Shown here: one piece after another, positions 6,123-13,878 of the stretch
Layout: each line of letters opens with the position of its first letter
How positions within the stretch are numbered: the first letter of the stretch is position 1
Made by a program: the position numbers and the translations under genes
Notes under the pieces: generated by a model
Told to the model about the DNA's origin: nothing
The model's database searches: none
The model's input: the letters and a program-made list of their open reading frames with translations, nothing else
NCBI GenBank assembly: GCA_023390395.1
Contig: JAEWCY010000209.1
Span: 1 to 19,293 of the forward strand
DNA length: 19,293 nt
Reading direction: 5' to 3'
From: Pseudomonadota bacterium
GTDB taxonomy: Bacteria; Desulfobacterota; Desulfovibrionia; Desulfovibrionales; Desulfovibrionaceae

Positions 6123-8189
6123 TTAGGCGGACAGGGCCCGGGGTCCGGACGCGCCGGCCTCTTCCTTGAGGCTTTGCACCAGGCTCGAAAGCTCCTGGGC
6201 CTGGGCCGCCAGCTCGCCCACGGCCTGGGCCGACTGGCGCATGGCGTCGGAGGTCTCGGCCGAAACCCGACTGATGCTCTCGATGGAGCGGTTGATCTCC
6301 TCGCAGGTGGCAGACTGCTGCTCGGCCGCCGTGGCGATGGAGGCGACCTGGCCGGAGGTGGCCTCGACCAGGGAGACGATGCGCCCGAGGGCCTCGCCGG
6401 ACTTGGCGGCCAGGGTCGTGGCGGTCTGGATCTTCTCCACGGCCAGGTCCACGTTGCCGATGTTCTTGCGCGTGCCGGACTGGATCTCGCTGATGGCCTG
6501 GCCCACTTCCTTGGTGGCGGTCATGGTCTTTTCGGCCAGTTTCCTGACCTCGTCGGCGACCACGGCGAAGCCGCGCCCGGCCTCGCCGGCCCGGGCCGCC
6601 TCGATGGCGGCGTTGAGGGCCAACAGGTTCGTCTGGTCGGCGATGTCGGAAATGACGTTGAGAATCTGCCCGATGCCCTCGGCCTGGCGGCCCAGGGCGG
6701 TCATGTCGGTCTTGAGTCCCAGGGCCTGCTCCTGGGCGTCGCCGATGCCCTTGACCACTTCCGAGACGACCTTAGCTCCGTCGTCGGCCTGGGTCCGGGC
6801 GTTATTGGCGGCATCCGAGGCCGTGGAGGCGTTCTTGGCGATCTCGAGCACGGTGGCGGTCATCTCCTCCATGGCCGAGGCCGTCTCGCCGACCCGCGCC
6901 GCCTGCTCCTCGGCTCCCCGCGTGGACTGTTCGATCTGGGCCGAGAGTTCCTCCGAGGCCGCGCCGACGATGCCGACCACGCTGTCGATCTTGCCGGCGG
7001 CCTGGAGCATGCCCTGGGCCATGGCCTGCTCGGCGGCCGCCTTGGCCGCCTCGGCCTCCTGGGTGGCCTGGGCCGCCTTTTGCGACTCCTCGTTGGCCAG
7101 ACGCGTCTTGTCGTCGGCCTCGGCGATCTTGCCCTTGAGGCTTCCCACCATGGAACGCAGGCTCTCGGCCAGCTTGCCGATCTCGTTTCGCAGCTTGAGG
7201 TCGAGGTTCGCGTTCAGGTGCCCGGCCGCGACCTCCGAAGCGTAGGCCTGCAGGCGCCTCAGCGGCCGCACGGCGATGCGCTCCAGGGCCAGGAACGTCA
7301 CGGCCAGCAGGGCCGCCACGGCCACGAGGCCGGCGATGCCCATGGAGTTGCGCAGCGCCACGGCCGGGGCCTCCATCTCGGCCACGTCCATGGCCACGGC
7401 CATGACCCAGTTCCAGCCCGCCACCCGCGCCCAGACCACGCGCTTCTCCTGGCCGCCGCGCGTCATGCTCCCCTCGCCCGAGGGATTGGCCAGCATGGCC
7501 CCGATCCCGGGGTCCTTGGCGATGTCCTTGAGCAGCAGCTCGCGGTCGGCGTCCGCCACCACCACGCCCTTGGGCGAGAGGATGAAGGGCTTGCCGGTTT
7601 TGCCGATGCGGATGGCCTCGATGTAGTCCTCGATGAGCCCGTCGAGGACGTAGGACATGCCCACGCCGCCGAGCACCTTGCCCGAGGCGTCCATGACCGG
7701 GGCGGTCACGCTGACGATGAGCTTGCCGGTGACGAGGCTCTTGGTGGGCACGCTGCTCATGCCCGGCTTCCCGGCCAGGGCCGCCTGGATGTATTCCCGG
7801 TCCGCCAGGGGATTGAGCTTGGAGGCTTTGCCCTGGGACATGCAAATGACCTGGGTGCCTTCTTTATTGAAAATATAGAAGGTGTTGATGTCCTTGGACG
7901 CCTTGGACATGGCCGCCGCCACCTGGCTCAGCGCCGCCTCGCTCTGGTTGCTGGCGAGAAAATCCCGGGCCGCCGGCATGAGCGACACGCCCTGCACCAA
8001 CTCCATCTGCTGCTCGCCGAACTCGCCGGCCGCCTTTGCTATGGCGGTGACCAAACCCTTCATTTCATGCTGTCGCGCCGACATGCTGTCGTCGAAGCTC
8101 ATTTTGGCGACGCCGACAATCAAGACGGCTTGTATGAGAACGACCACTATTCCGATGATGACTATCATTGCCGTTCGAACGCTTCGCAT
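6123..8189 (-). CDS. Methyl-accepting chemotaxis protein with dCache-type sensor
   Basis: A 688-residue transmembrane chemoreceptor. TM1 is at ~7-29, a periplasmic dCache/PDC-type ligand-binding domain at ~30-280 (FYIFNKEGTQVICMSQG; ADREYIQAALAG; VTAPVMDASGKVLGGVGMSY), TM2 at ~283-303, HAMP at ~304-355, an Ala/Glu-rich coiled coil at ~355-400, and the signalling hairpin at ~400-680. The conserved hairpin tip is intact (IADQTNLLALNAAIEAARAG, then GRGFAVVADEVRKLAEKT), so it should couple to CheA/CheW. There is no C-terminal CheR-tethering pentapeptide. The start is supported by GGAGGAATCG before ATG 8189. The ligand is unknown. Cache domains of this type commonly bind small organic acids or amino acids, and the gene lies between a radical SAM/glycosyltransferase locus and the hcp operon without other che genes. 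Confidence 0.93.
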   Translation of the reverse strand: MRSVRTAMIVIIGIVVVLIQAVLIVGVAKMSFDDSMSARQHEMKGLVTAIAKAAGEFGEQQMELVQGVSLMPAARDFLASNQSEAALSQVAAAMSKASKDINTFYIFNKEGTQVICMSQGKASKLNPLADREYIQAALAGKPGMSSVPTKSLVTGKLIVSVTAPVMDASGKVLGGVGMSYVLDGLIEDYIEAIRIGKTGKPFILSPKGVVVADADRELLLKDIAKDPGIGAMLANPSGEGSMTRGGQEKRVVWARVAGWNWVMAVAMDVAEMEAPAVALRNSMGIAGLVAVAALLAVTFLALERIAVRPLRRLQAYASEVAAGHLNANLDLKLRNEIGKLAESLRSMVGSLKGKIAEADDKTRLANEESQKAAQATQEAEAAKAAAEQAMAQGMLQAAGKIDSVVGIVGAASEELSAQIEQSTRGAEEQAARVGETASAMEEMTATVLEIAKNASTASDAANNARTQADDGAKVVSEVVKGIGDAQEQALGLKTDMTALGRQAEGIGQILNVISDIADQTNLLALNAAIEAARAGEAGRGFAVVADEVRKLAEKTMTATKEVGQAISEIQSGTRKNIGNVDLAVEKIQTATTLAAKSGEALGRIVSLVEATSGQVASIATAAEQQSATCEEINRSIESISRVSAETSDAMRQSAQAVGELAAQAQELSSLVQSLKEEAGASGPRALSA

Positions 8190-8525
8190 CGATTCCTCCG
8201 CAATGGTATGACAACAAGAACTTCCGGAATGCGTCGGTGCAGACTAACGGTTCCCCTCGGCCCTGTCCATGGTTTTACCTGGCCGAGGGCCCGGACATCT
8301 TGACCTTTTGCGCCGAACGGCGTTTATTTTGAACGATTCCCCTGCCCCGAACGTCGTCCGGAGCCGACCTGCCGTGCGGCTTGGCGCATCTCGGGCGTGC
8401 CGGCGGGCGGATCGTAAAAAAATGCGTTTCTTGACTTAGGTCAAACCGTCCTTGCCCCGGCCCGCGTAGACCCGAAACCACGGAAACGGAAACACGGACG
8501 ACAAACCCGACAAGGAGGACCTGAT
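8190..8525. other. Divergent intergenic region between chemoreceptor and hcp
   Basis: These 336 bases hold no convincing gene. They contain the leader of the chemoreceptor (ribosome site next to 8189), the TTGAC-N4-GTCAA operator at 8431-8444, and the hcp leader with AAGGAGG at 8512-8518. If the operator centre is at -41.5 relative to hcp transcription, the -10 element would fall near TAGACC at 8467-8472. That is a weak match and is offered only as a possibility. Confidence 0.5.
8431..8444. promoter_or_regulatory. Crp/Fnr-type operator upstream of hcp, probable HcpR site
   Basis: TTGAC-TTAG-GTCAA, a perfect 5+5 inverted repeat with a 4-base spacer, lies 81 bases before the hcp start. The same half-sites and spacing are found at 741-756 beside the regulator gene. 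The distance leaves room for a class II activated promoter followed by a ~45-base leader. HcpR sites of this general form precede hcp in sulfate reducers; binding here is inferred. Confidence 0.75.
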
Positions 8526-10142
8526 ATGTTTTGCTACCAGTGCGAACAGACGGCCAAGGGAACCGGTTGCGACAAACTCGGCGTGTGCGGCAAGAAACCC
8601 GAGGTCTCCGACCTGCAGGACCTGCTCGTTTACGCCCTGACCGGCCTTGGGCAGGCCGCCGCCGCGGCCAAGGCCGAAGGCAAGGCCGTGCCCCTGGAGA
8701 CCGGGCGCTTTTTCGCCAAGGCCCTGTTCACGACCCTGACCAACGTCAACTTCGACCCGGCCGACTTCAAGCCCTGGATCGAGGAGGCCGTGGCCAAGCG
8801 CGAGGCCCTGGCCGCCCTTCTCTCGACCAGGCTGCCCGAGGGCCCGGCCACCTTCAAGCCGGCCGCCGACCTGGCCGGCCTCGTGGCCCAGGGCGGCAAG
8901 CACGGCCTGGCCGACATCCCCGAGACCAACCCCGACATCCGCTCCCTCAAGCACACCCTGCTCTTCGGCCTCAAGGGCGTGGCCGCCTACGCCGACCATG
9001 CCGCCATCCTCGGCCAGGAAGACCCGGCCGTGTACGAATTCCTCTACGAAGGCCTGGCCGCCACCTTCACCACGGACAAGGACCTCGGCGCCTGGGTCGG
9101 CCTGGCGCTCAAGTGCGGCGAGGTGAACCTGCGCGCCATGGAACTGCTCGACGCGGCCAACACCGGAGCCTACGGCCATCCTGTCCCCACCGAGACGCCG
9201 CTCGGGCACAAGGCCGGCAAGGCCATCCTGGTCTCGGGCCACGATCTCAAGGACCTCAAGGACCTGCTGGAGCAGACCGCCGGCAAGGGCATCACCGTCT
9301 ACACCCACGGCGAGATGCTGCCCGCCCACGGCTATCCCGAGCTGAAAAAGCACCCGCATTTCCACGGCCACTACGGCACGGCCTGGCAGAACCAGCACAA
9401 GGAGTTCGCCGCCTTCCCCGGCGCGATCCTCATGACCACCAACTGCATCCAGAAGCCGGCCGACAGCTACCTCGGCAACATCTTCACCACCGGCCTGGTC
9501 GGCTGGCCCGGAGCCGTGCACGTTCGCAACGGCAACTTCGGCCCGGTGATCGAAAAGGCGCTGGCCATGCCCGGCTTCGCCGCGGACGAGGACAAGGGCA
9601 CGGTCATGACCGGCTTCGCCCACAACGCCGTGCTCGGCGTGGCCGGCGCGGTCATCGACGCGGTCAAGGCCGGCAAGATCCGCCACTTCTTCCTGGTGGC
9701 CGGCTGCGACGGGGCCAAGCCCGGCCGCAACTACTACACCGAGTTCGTGGAGAAGGCCCCGGCCGACACCGTGGTGCTGACCTTGGCCTGCGGCAAGTTC
9801 CGCTTCTTCGACAAGAAGCTCGGCGACATCGGCGGCATCCCGCGCCTGCTCGACATGGGCCAGTGCAACGACGCCTACTCGGCCATCCAGGTGGCCGTGG
9901 CCCTGGCCAAGGCCTTCGACTGCGGCGTCAACGACCTGCCGCTCTCCCTGGTCCTGTCCTGGTACGAGCAGAAGGCCGTGGCCATCCTGCTGACGCTTTT
10001 GCACCTCGGCATCAAGAACATGCGCCTGGGACCGACCCTGCCGGCCTTCCTGACCCCCAACGTGCTGGGCTTTTTGGTGGAAAACTTCAACATCAAACCC
10101 ATCAGCACCCCCGAGGAAGACCTCAAGGCCATCCTCGGCTAA
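8526..10142 (+). CDS. hcp: Hybrid cluster protein, class I (NO / hydroxylamine reductase)
   Basis: A 538-residue cytoplasmic iron-sulfur protein that reduces nitric oxide (and hydroxylamine in vitro). It begins MFCYQCEQTAKGTGC; C3, C6, C15 and C21 have the spacing of the [4Fe-4S] cubane in Desulfovibrio Hcp (class I). All ligands expected for the hybrid Fe-S-O cluster are present: H239 (SGHD), E263 (HGEML), C307 (TTNC), C394 (AGCDG), C422 (LACGK), C447 (MGQCND), and E481/K483 (SWYEQKA). Length is close to the ~550 residues of known Desulfovibrio enzymes. AAGGAGG precedes ATG 8526. It heads an operon with a ferredoxin and a cupin. The operator at 8431-8444 and the linked Crp/Fnr regulator imply induction by nitrosative stress. 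No key residue is missing and function is very likely conserved. Confidence 0.97.
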   Translation: MFCYQCEQTAKGTGCDKLGVCGKKPEVSDLQDLLVYALTGLGQAAAAAKAEGKAVPLETGRFFAKALFTTLTNVNFDPADFKPWIEEAVAKREALAALLSTRLPEGPATFKPAADLAGLVAQGGKHGLADIPETNPDIRSLKHTLLFGLKGVAAYADHAAILGQEDPAVYEFLYEGLAATFTTDKDLGAWVGLALKCGEVNLRAMELLDAANTGAYGHPVPTETPLGHKAGKAILVSGHDLKDLKDLLEQTAGKGITVYTHGEMLPAHGYPELKKHPHFHGHYGTAWQNQHKEFAAFPGAILMTTNCIQKPADSYLGNIFTTGLVGWPGAVHVRNGNFGPVIEKALAMPGFAADEDKGTVMTGFAHNAVLGVAGAVIDAVKAGKIRHFFLVAGCDGAKPGRNYYTEFVEKAPADTVVLTLACGKFRFFDKKLGDIGGIPRLLDMGQCNDAYSAIQVAVALAKAFDCGVNDLPLSLVLSWYEQKAVAILLTLLHLGIKNMRLGPTLPAFLTPNVLGFLVENFNIKPISTPEEDLKAILG

Positions 10143-10203
10143 AAGCGCGCATCCCATCGACGGCGGCCCGGCGCGAGGCCGGGCCGCCCCAAGGAATTTC
10201 GCC

Positions 10204-10974
10204 ATGAAACGCAAGATCATCGAAATCGACGAGGCCCTTTGCAATGGCTGCGGCCAGTGCGTGACCGGCTGCGCCGAAGGCGCGCTCGAAATCATCGACG
10301 GCAAGGCCACAATCGTGGCCGACCATTTCTGCGACGGCCTGGGGGCCTGCATCGGCCACTGCCCCACCGGCGCGCTGCAGATCATCGAGCGCGAGGCCCC
10401 GGACTTCGACGAGCAGGCCGTGGAGGAACGCCTGGCCGCCGTGGGCAAGCCGGCCGCGGCCCACGCCGCGCCCCGCGGCGGCGGCTGCCCCTCGGCCCGG
10501 GCCATGACGCTCACGCCCTGCCAGCAGGCCAACGTTCCGGCGTCCCAGCCGGCGAACACGGGCTCGGCCCTGTCCACCTGGCCCATCAAGCTGCGCCTGA
10601 CGCCGCCCACGGCCCCGTTTTTCAAGGGCGCGCGCCTGCTTCTGACCTCGGATTGCGTGCCGCCGGCCTTCCCGGCCTTCCACACCGCCTTCCTGCCCGG
10701 CCGGGTGGCCCTGCTCGGCTGCCCCAAGTTCGACGACGTGGAGAGCTACGTGGAAAAGCTCACGGCCATCCTGCGCGAAAACGACATCGCCGACGTCACG
10801 GTGCTCCAGATGGAGGTGCCCTGCTGCTCGGGCATGGCGCGCATCGCCACCGCGGCCGCGGCCGCCTCGGGCAAGGCCGTGCCCGTGACCCGGGTGGTGG
10901 TCGGCCGCCACGGCGAGATCGTATCCATGGGCCCGGTCGACGCGCCGGCCGGACAGCGCCTTTTCGCCATGTGA
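10204..10974 (+). CDS. frdX: Ferredoxin-like partner of Hcp with extra C-terminal cysteine domain
   Basis: A 256-residue soluble iron-sulfur protein, probably the electron donor to Hcp. Cluster 1 is canonical: C13-x2-C16-x2-C19-x3-C23 followed later by an A/G-rich turn. Cluster 2 is atypical: C43-x5-C49-x3-C53 (CDGLGACIGHCP), with one of the usual four cysteines missing, so it may be [3Fe-4S] or use another ligand. After a Pro/Ala linker come further cysteines at C95, C106, C151, C173 and the pair C207-C208 (VPCCSGM), conserved-looking positions for a third metal centre. It lies 61 bases after hcp with AAGGAA before the start. Ferredoxin genes next to hcp under HcpR control are known in sulfate reducers, and the symbol follows that usage. 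What the C-terminal ~140 residues do is not known to me. Confidence 0.85.
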   Translation: MKRKIIEIDEALCNGCGQCVTGCAEGALEIIDGKATIVADHFCDGLGACIGHCPTGALQIIEREAPDFDEQAVEERLAAVGKPAAAHAAPRGGGCPSARAMTLTPCQQANVPASQPANTGSALSTWPIKLRLTPPTAPFFKGARLLLTSDCVPPAFPAFHTAFLPGRVALLGCPKFDDVESYVEKLTAILRENDIADVTVLQMEVPCCSGMARIATAAAAASGKAVPVTRVVVGRHGEIVSMGPVDAPAGQRLFAM

Positions 10975-10989
10975 CAGGAGGAGAACCTT

Positions 10990-11307
10990 ATGAAGATCGT
11001 CAACGTCCTGGACGAAGGTCCCTTCAAGGACACCGGCCACGGCACGCTGTGGGTCCACGACTCGGCCAACTTCCGCATCGTCAACTTCAACTTCCGGGCC
11101 GGCCAGAGCCTGCCCGTGCACTCCCACGACGTGGACGGGGAGCTGTCCATCGTGGTGCTGGAAGGCCAGGGGGAATTCCTCGGCGCGGACGGCGCGACCC
11201 TGCCGGCCAAGGCCGGGGACGTGCTGACCTGCCCCATAGCCACGCCCCACGGCATCCGGGCGATTACCGACATGCGAGTGCTGGTGACCATCGCCCCGCC
11301 GCCCTAG
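10990..11307 (+). CDS. Small cupin-domain protein
   Basis: A 105-residue single-domain cupin. Motif 1 is present as H44-x-H46-x4-E51 (PVHSHDVDGE), and motif 2 includes G76-D and the P-H87-G turn (ATPHG), so a mononuclear metal site formed by three His and one Glu is likely. AGGAGG precedes ATG 10990, 15 bases after the ferredoxin stop. This makes it the last gene of the hcp operon, and a strong hairpin follows at 11347. Stand-alone cupins can be metal-dependent dioxygenases, isomerases or sensors. Placement with hcp suggests a role in nitrosative or oxidative stress, which is inference only. Confidence 0.85.
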   Translation: MKIVNVLDEGPFKDTGHGTLWVHDSANFRIVNFNFRAGQSLPVHSHDVDGELSIVVLEGQGEFLGADGATLPAKAGDVLTCPIATPHGIRAITDMRVLVTIAPPP

Positions 11308-11346
11308 GCCGCAAGGCTTGCCTTCCCGGCGCAAGACGCGCAGAAA

Positions 11347-11389
11347 AAATCGCACGGCCCGAAAAAACGATTTCCGGGCCGTGCGATTT
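11347..11389 (+). terminator. Intrinsic terminator of the hcp operon
   Basis: A perfect 15-bp stem, AAATCGCACGGCCCG (11347-11361) with CGGGCCGTGCGATTT (11375-11389), and a 13-base loop, 39 bases after the cupin stop. An A-run precedes and the stem ends in TTT, so it could act in both directions. Confidence 0.85.
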
Positions 11390-11645
11390 GAAGGGGTTGC
11401 GGGGGTGGTCCGGCTTGCCATGGGCCGGAATATGTGAAAAAAAGCGCAAGACAGGCCCTGATGCCGGGGTCGGGCGCGGCAGGGCGTCCCGGGCGCGTAC
11501 CGCCAACCACGCGCTTCGGGACGGGACGCCATGGCATACTGGCGGACGCGAACCCGCCGGCCTCCGAACGGACCCCAAACCAAAAGGACTTTGGCGCGCC
11601 AGCCCTGCCGCGCCCGCCCCCGGCATCGCCCCGCCCGACCCCGCT
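11390..11645. other. Intergenic region between converging transcripts
   Basis: No supported gene. It contains a large imperfect hairpin at 11483-11530: GGCGTCCCG pairs with CGGGACGCC, and GCGCGT with ACGCGC, with a 7-base bulge on the right arm. It also has a short CCAAA-N5-TTTGG hairpin at 11580-11594. Read on the minus strand, the latter is followed by TTTGG and may end the transcript arriving from the DUF1501 side. Confidence 0.4.
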
Positions 11646-11750
11646 TCAGGCCGTCGCCACCCGGTCCCGGCCCGCCTTCTTGCCCAGATACATGGCTTCG
11701 TCGGCCCGGCGCAGCACCTCGCCCGGGCTCTCGCCTGCCGCGTCAAAAAA
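11646..11750 (-). pseudogene. C-terminal remnant of a GGDEF (diguanylate cyclase) domain
   Basis: Thirty-four codons and a TGA encode FFDAAGESPGEVLRRADEA followed by MYLGKKAGRDRVATA. This is the characteristic last helix region of GGDEF domains (LLRRADEALYxAKxxGRNRV). There is no start codon, ribosome site or upstream catalytic part: the sequence begins two bases after the stop of the DUF1501 gene. It is most simply the tail left after a deletion or insertion removed the rest of a cyclase gene. It has no GG(D/E)EF motif and cannot make cyclic di-GMP. It could be expressed only by readthrough or reinitiation. Confidence 0.75.
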
Positions 11751-11752
11751 GC

Positions 11753-13039
11753 TCAGGCCACGACCTGCGGCGCGCCCGAGGGCGAAAAACCCGGAAACAC
11801 GTCCGCCAGCCGCTTCTCGGGCAGGCCCAGGTGGCGCACGGCGATCTGGCCCGCCACCTCCCGCCAGTCCGTGGCCACGGCCACGTCGCGGCCGCCCGCC
11901 AGGCGGTGGCTCGCCAGCCCGGGCCACTCCCCGAGCACCTGCCCCCCGGCCGCCGGCCCGCCCAGGACCAACATGACCCCGCCCTGGCCGTTGTCCGTGC
12001 CGCCGAAGCGGTTCTCCCGCGCCCCGCGACCGAACTCGCCCAGGGCCACGATGACCGTGTCCTCGAAAGCCTTGCCCAGACCCTCGGCCAGCCGACCCAG
12101 TCCCTGGGCCGTCTCGCGCAGCCGGTCGGCCAGGTAGCCCTTGGCCCCGCCCTGGCCGGAATGGGTGTCGAAACCGCCCACGGCGAGATAGGCCAGGGCG
12201 GCGTCGCGCCGCTTGGCCAGCTCCCGGCCGAAGCGCTCGGCGAATTCCGGAAAGGCCGGGGCCGGGATGGCTCCGGCGCCGGCCTTGCGCGACTCCTCCA
12301 GCAGCTTGGCCAGGGCGTCCTGCCGGTCCTCGCGGCCCTTGGCGAAGGCCTTGGCCAGGGGCTCCTTGCCGGCGTAGAGCTTGGCGGCGGCCTCGTACAG
12401 AGCCTGGTCCTCCACGGGCAGGCCCGGCAGCGACGGCCCCCGGCCGGGAGCGACCATGTTGTAATGCGGCGCGCCGGCGTAGACGTCGGACTGGCTGGCC
12501 ACGAGCATCTGCGACGCGCCGCCGCCAAGGGCCAGGGCGAGGCGTCCCAGCCAGCCCTTGGCCCCGCCCGCCGCCTTGCCCGCCGGCACGCCCCGGGCGA
12601 AATCGGCCTGCGCCGGCCCGTGGACGGCGGCCACGCCAGGCATGGCGCAGGCCGGGATCACGGCCAGCTTCTTTTTGGCGTAAAAGGGGGCCAGCCCGGC
12701 CAGGGCCGGGTGCAGGAGAAAGCCACGCCCGAGGTCCAGGCCGCCGCAGTCCGGGGACAGGGCCGTGGTCGGGCGCAGGGCTTGGTAAAGCGGATCGGCG
12801 GCCGGCGCGGCCACGGACAGGCCGTCGGGCCCGCCCTGCAAAAAGACCACCACGAGCTGCCGGCCCTCGCGCCAGGCCGGCTTGTCACGGGCCTTGTCGG
12901 CCTCCTTGGCCGACCCCTTGGCCGAAAATTTTTCCTCGCGCCCGCCCTTCTTCGCCCCGGCGGCCGCCACGCCCGCCGCGTCGGCAAGCCCCGTCAGGCC
13001 CAGGGCGGCCAGAAATCCCAGCACCTCGCGTCGTCGCAC
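11753..13039 (-). CDS. DUF1501 family protein, probably Tat-exported
   Basis: A 428-residue protein of the DUF1501 (COG4102) group, which has an alkaline-phosphatase/sulfatase-like fold. The N-terminus RRREVLGFLAALGLTGLADA is a Tat-type signal, so the protein is probably exported folded. Family motifs: FLQGGPDGLSVAAP (~66-79), GGFDTHSGQG (H293), ALGEFGRGARENRFGGTDNG (~332-351) and GGVMLVLGG. In the last motif the usual GTDHG reads GTDNG (N350), so a probable metal-ligand histidine is replaced. The start is GTG 13039 with GGGGAGAAGC before it; no better ATG is seen. The family usually sits beside a DUF1800 gene, absent here; its upstream neighbour is an unrelated secreted protein. The biochemical function of the family is not established. 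Confidence 0.85.
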   Translation of the reverse strand: MRRREVLGFLAALGLTGLADAAGVAAAGAKKGGREEKFSAKGSAKEADKARDKPAWREGRQLVVVFLQGGPDGLSVAAPAADPLYQALRPTTALSPDCGGLDLGRGFLLHPALAGLAPFYAKKKLAVIPACAMPGVAAVHGPAQADFARGVPAGKAAGGAKGWLGRLALALGGGASQMLVASQSDVYAGAPHYNMVAPGRGPSLPGLPVEDQALYEAAAKLYAGKEPLAKAFAKGREDRQDALAKLLEESRKAGAGAIPAPAFPEFAERFGRELAKRRDAALAYLAVGGFDTHSGQGGAKGYLADRLRETAQGLGRLAEGLGKAFEDTVIVALGEFGRGARENRFGGTDNGQGGVMLVLGGPAAGGQVLGEWPGLASHRLAGGRDVAVATDWREVAGQIAVRHLGLPEKRLADVFPGFSPSGAPQVVA

Positions 13040-13163
13040 CGCTTCTCCCCCCGTGGCCTCGGGCGCGCCTCGTGTCCGCGAGATCCGTGCCCGCGCGTTT
13101 CCCAGGCAACGCGCTCGAATGATTTATCCAAACAATGCCTGCATATTGGCCAACAAACGCGCC

Positions 13164-13655
13164 TCAGAACAGATAGCCGTAGGTCGCGGCCAGCTTGTCG
13201 GTCCTGCCGAGCAGCGTCTCGGCGGTCTGGTCGATGTCGGCGCTGTCCACGATGCCGGCCTCGGAGGTCAGGAAGTACTTGAGCGCCCCTTCCTTGGAGG
13301 AAAAGAGCCAACTGACCGAGTAGACGGAGCTCAGGCCCGAGCGGCCGGGAAATTCTTCCTTGGTCTTGAGCACCAGCACGATCTTCTTTTCGTCCTTGGC
13401 GCTCGGCTGCATGAGCGACGAGCGGCCGAGCAGCTCCTTGAGCCGGTAGGCCAGGCGCGTGCCCACGGCGTCGTTGTCGTCGTGGTCGATGGCCACGGGC
13501 GTCTTGCGGGCGGCCTCGTCGGACTTTTTGGAACCGGCGTCGGCCGGCGCGGGAGCGGCCTGGGGGGCGGGGGCCTTGGCCTGGGCCAGGGCGGACGCGG
13601 CCAGGGCCAGCGTCAGGGCCATGGCCAGCGACAGGGCGCGAAAAAACGTCTGCAT
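13164..13655 (-). CDS. Secreted protein of unknown function (163 aa)
   Basis: Starts MQTFFRALSLAMALTLALAA with a clear Sec signal peptide (cleavage likely after ASALAQA, residue ~26), then a Pro/Ala-rich linker to ~45. A compact mixed domain of ~110 residues follows (VGTRLAYRLKELLGRSSL; KKIVLVLKTKEEFPG; SVYSVSWLFSS). AAGGAGCACGCC precedes ATG 13655; the same frame stays open further upstream, but that part overlaps divergent genes and has no start signal. One hundred and twenty-four bases separate it from DUF1501. I do not recognise the family. The domain has charged strands alternating with helices, so a periplasmic binding or structural role is possible but unsupported. Confidence 0.8.
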   Translation of the reverse strand: MQTFFRALSLAMALTLALAASALAQAKAPAPQAAPAPADAGSKKSDEAARKTPVAIDHDDNDAVGTRLAYRLKELLGRSSLMQPSAKDEKKIVLVLKTKEEFPGRSGLSSVYSVSWLFSSKEGALKYFLTSEAGIVDSADIDQTAETLLGRTDKLAATYGYLF

Positions 13656-13762
13656 GGCGTGCTCCTTGGGAGGGGAATGCTTGCCTTCCGGCATAATCCA
13701 ACGGCGACGGCGTTGGCAAGCCGGGCCGGAAACGCCCTGGCCGCGCCGAACGTTCGCCCGGG

Positions 13763-13805
13763 AATTTGCTTGGATTTGGCAATAATTATCATGATGCAAT
13801 TGCGC
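13763..13805. promoter_or_regulatory. AT-rich patch, candidate divergent promoter region
   Basis: In an otherwise very GC-rich window this stretch (TTGCTTGGATTTGGCAAT, then AATTATCATGATGCAATT) is markedly AT-rich. It lies between the divergent starts at 13655 and 13879. Candidate -35/-10 hexamers can be drawn on either strand but none is close to consensus, so only the region is called. Confidence 0.35.
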
Positions 13806-13878
13806 AAAACCGCGCCATGCCGTATGCGGGCGGGCTATTGGCCGAAGATTCGTTGCCGCAATCTTTTCCGGAGGTCCC

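Noticed and set aside
5916..8303. A 795-codon plus-strand frame opposite the chemoreceptor
   Set aside because: Gly/Leu-rich shadow; the minus strand encodes an intact MCP with HAMP and signalling hairpin.
8436..10727. A 763-codon open frame antisense to hcp and the ferredoxin gene
   Set aside because: Third-position GC bias keeps antisense frames open; its product is low-complexity Gly/Val/Gln-rich with no motif, while the plus strand encodes complete Hcp.
11483..11530. Large hairpin as an independent terminator
   Set aside because: It is imperfect with a 7-base bulge and no T-tract; pairing of this size is common in such GC-rich sequence, so it is only noted within the intergenic entry.
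11751..11927. Extension of the GGDEF remnant upstream to an ATG at 11927
   Set aside because: The added residues are Pro/Gly/Arg-rich shadow sequence inside the DUF1501 gene, with no GGDEF similarity or ribosome site.
11531..13282. A 583-codon plus-strand frame opposite DUF1501
   Set aside because: Shadow frame with Gln/Arg/Pro-rich composition and no family features.
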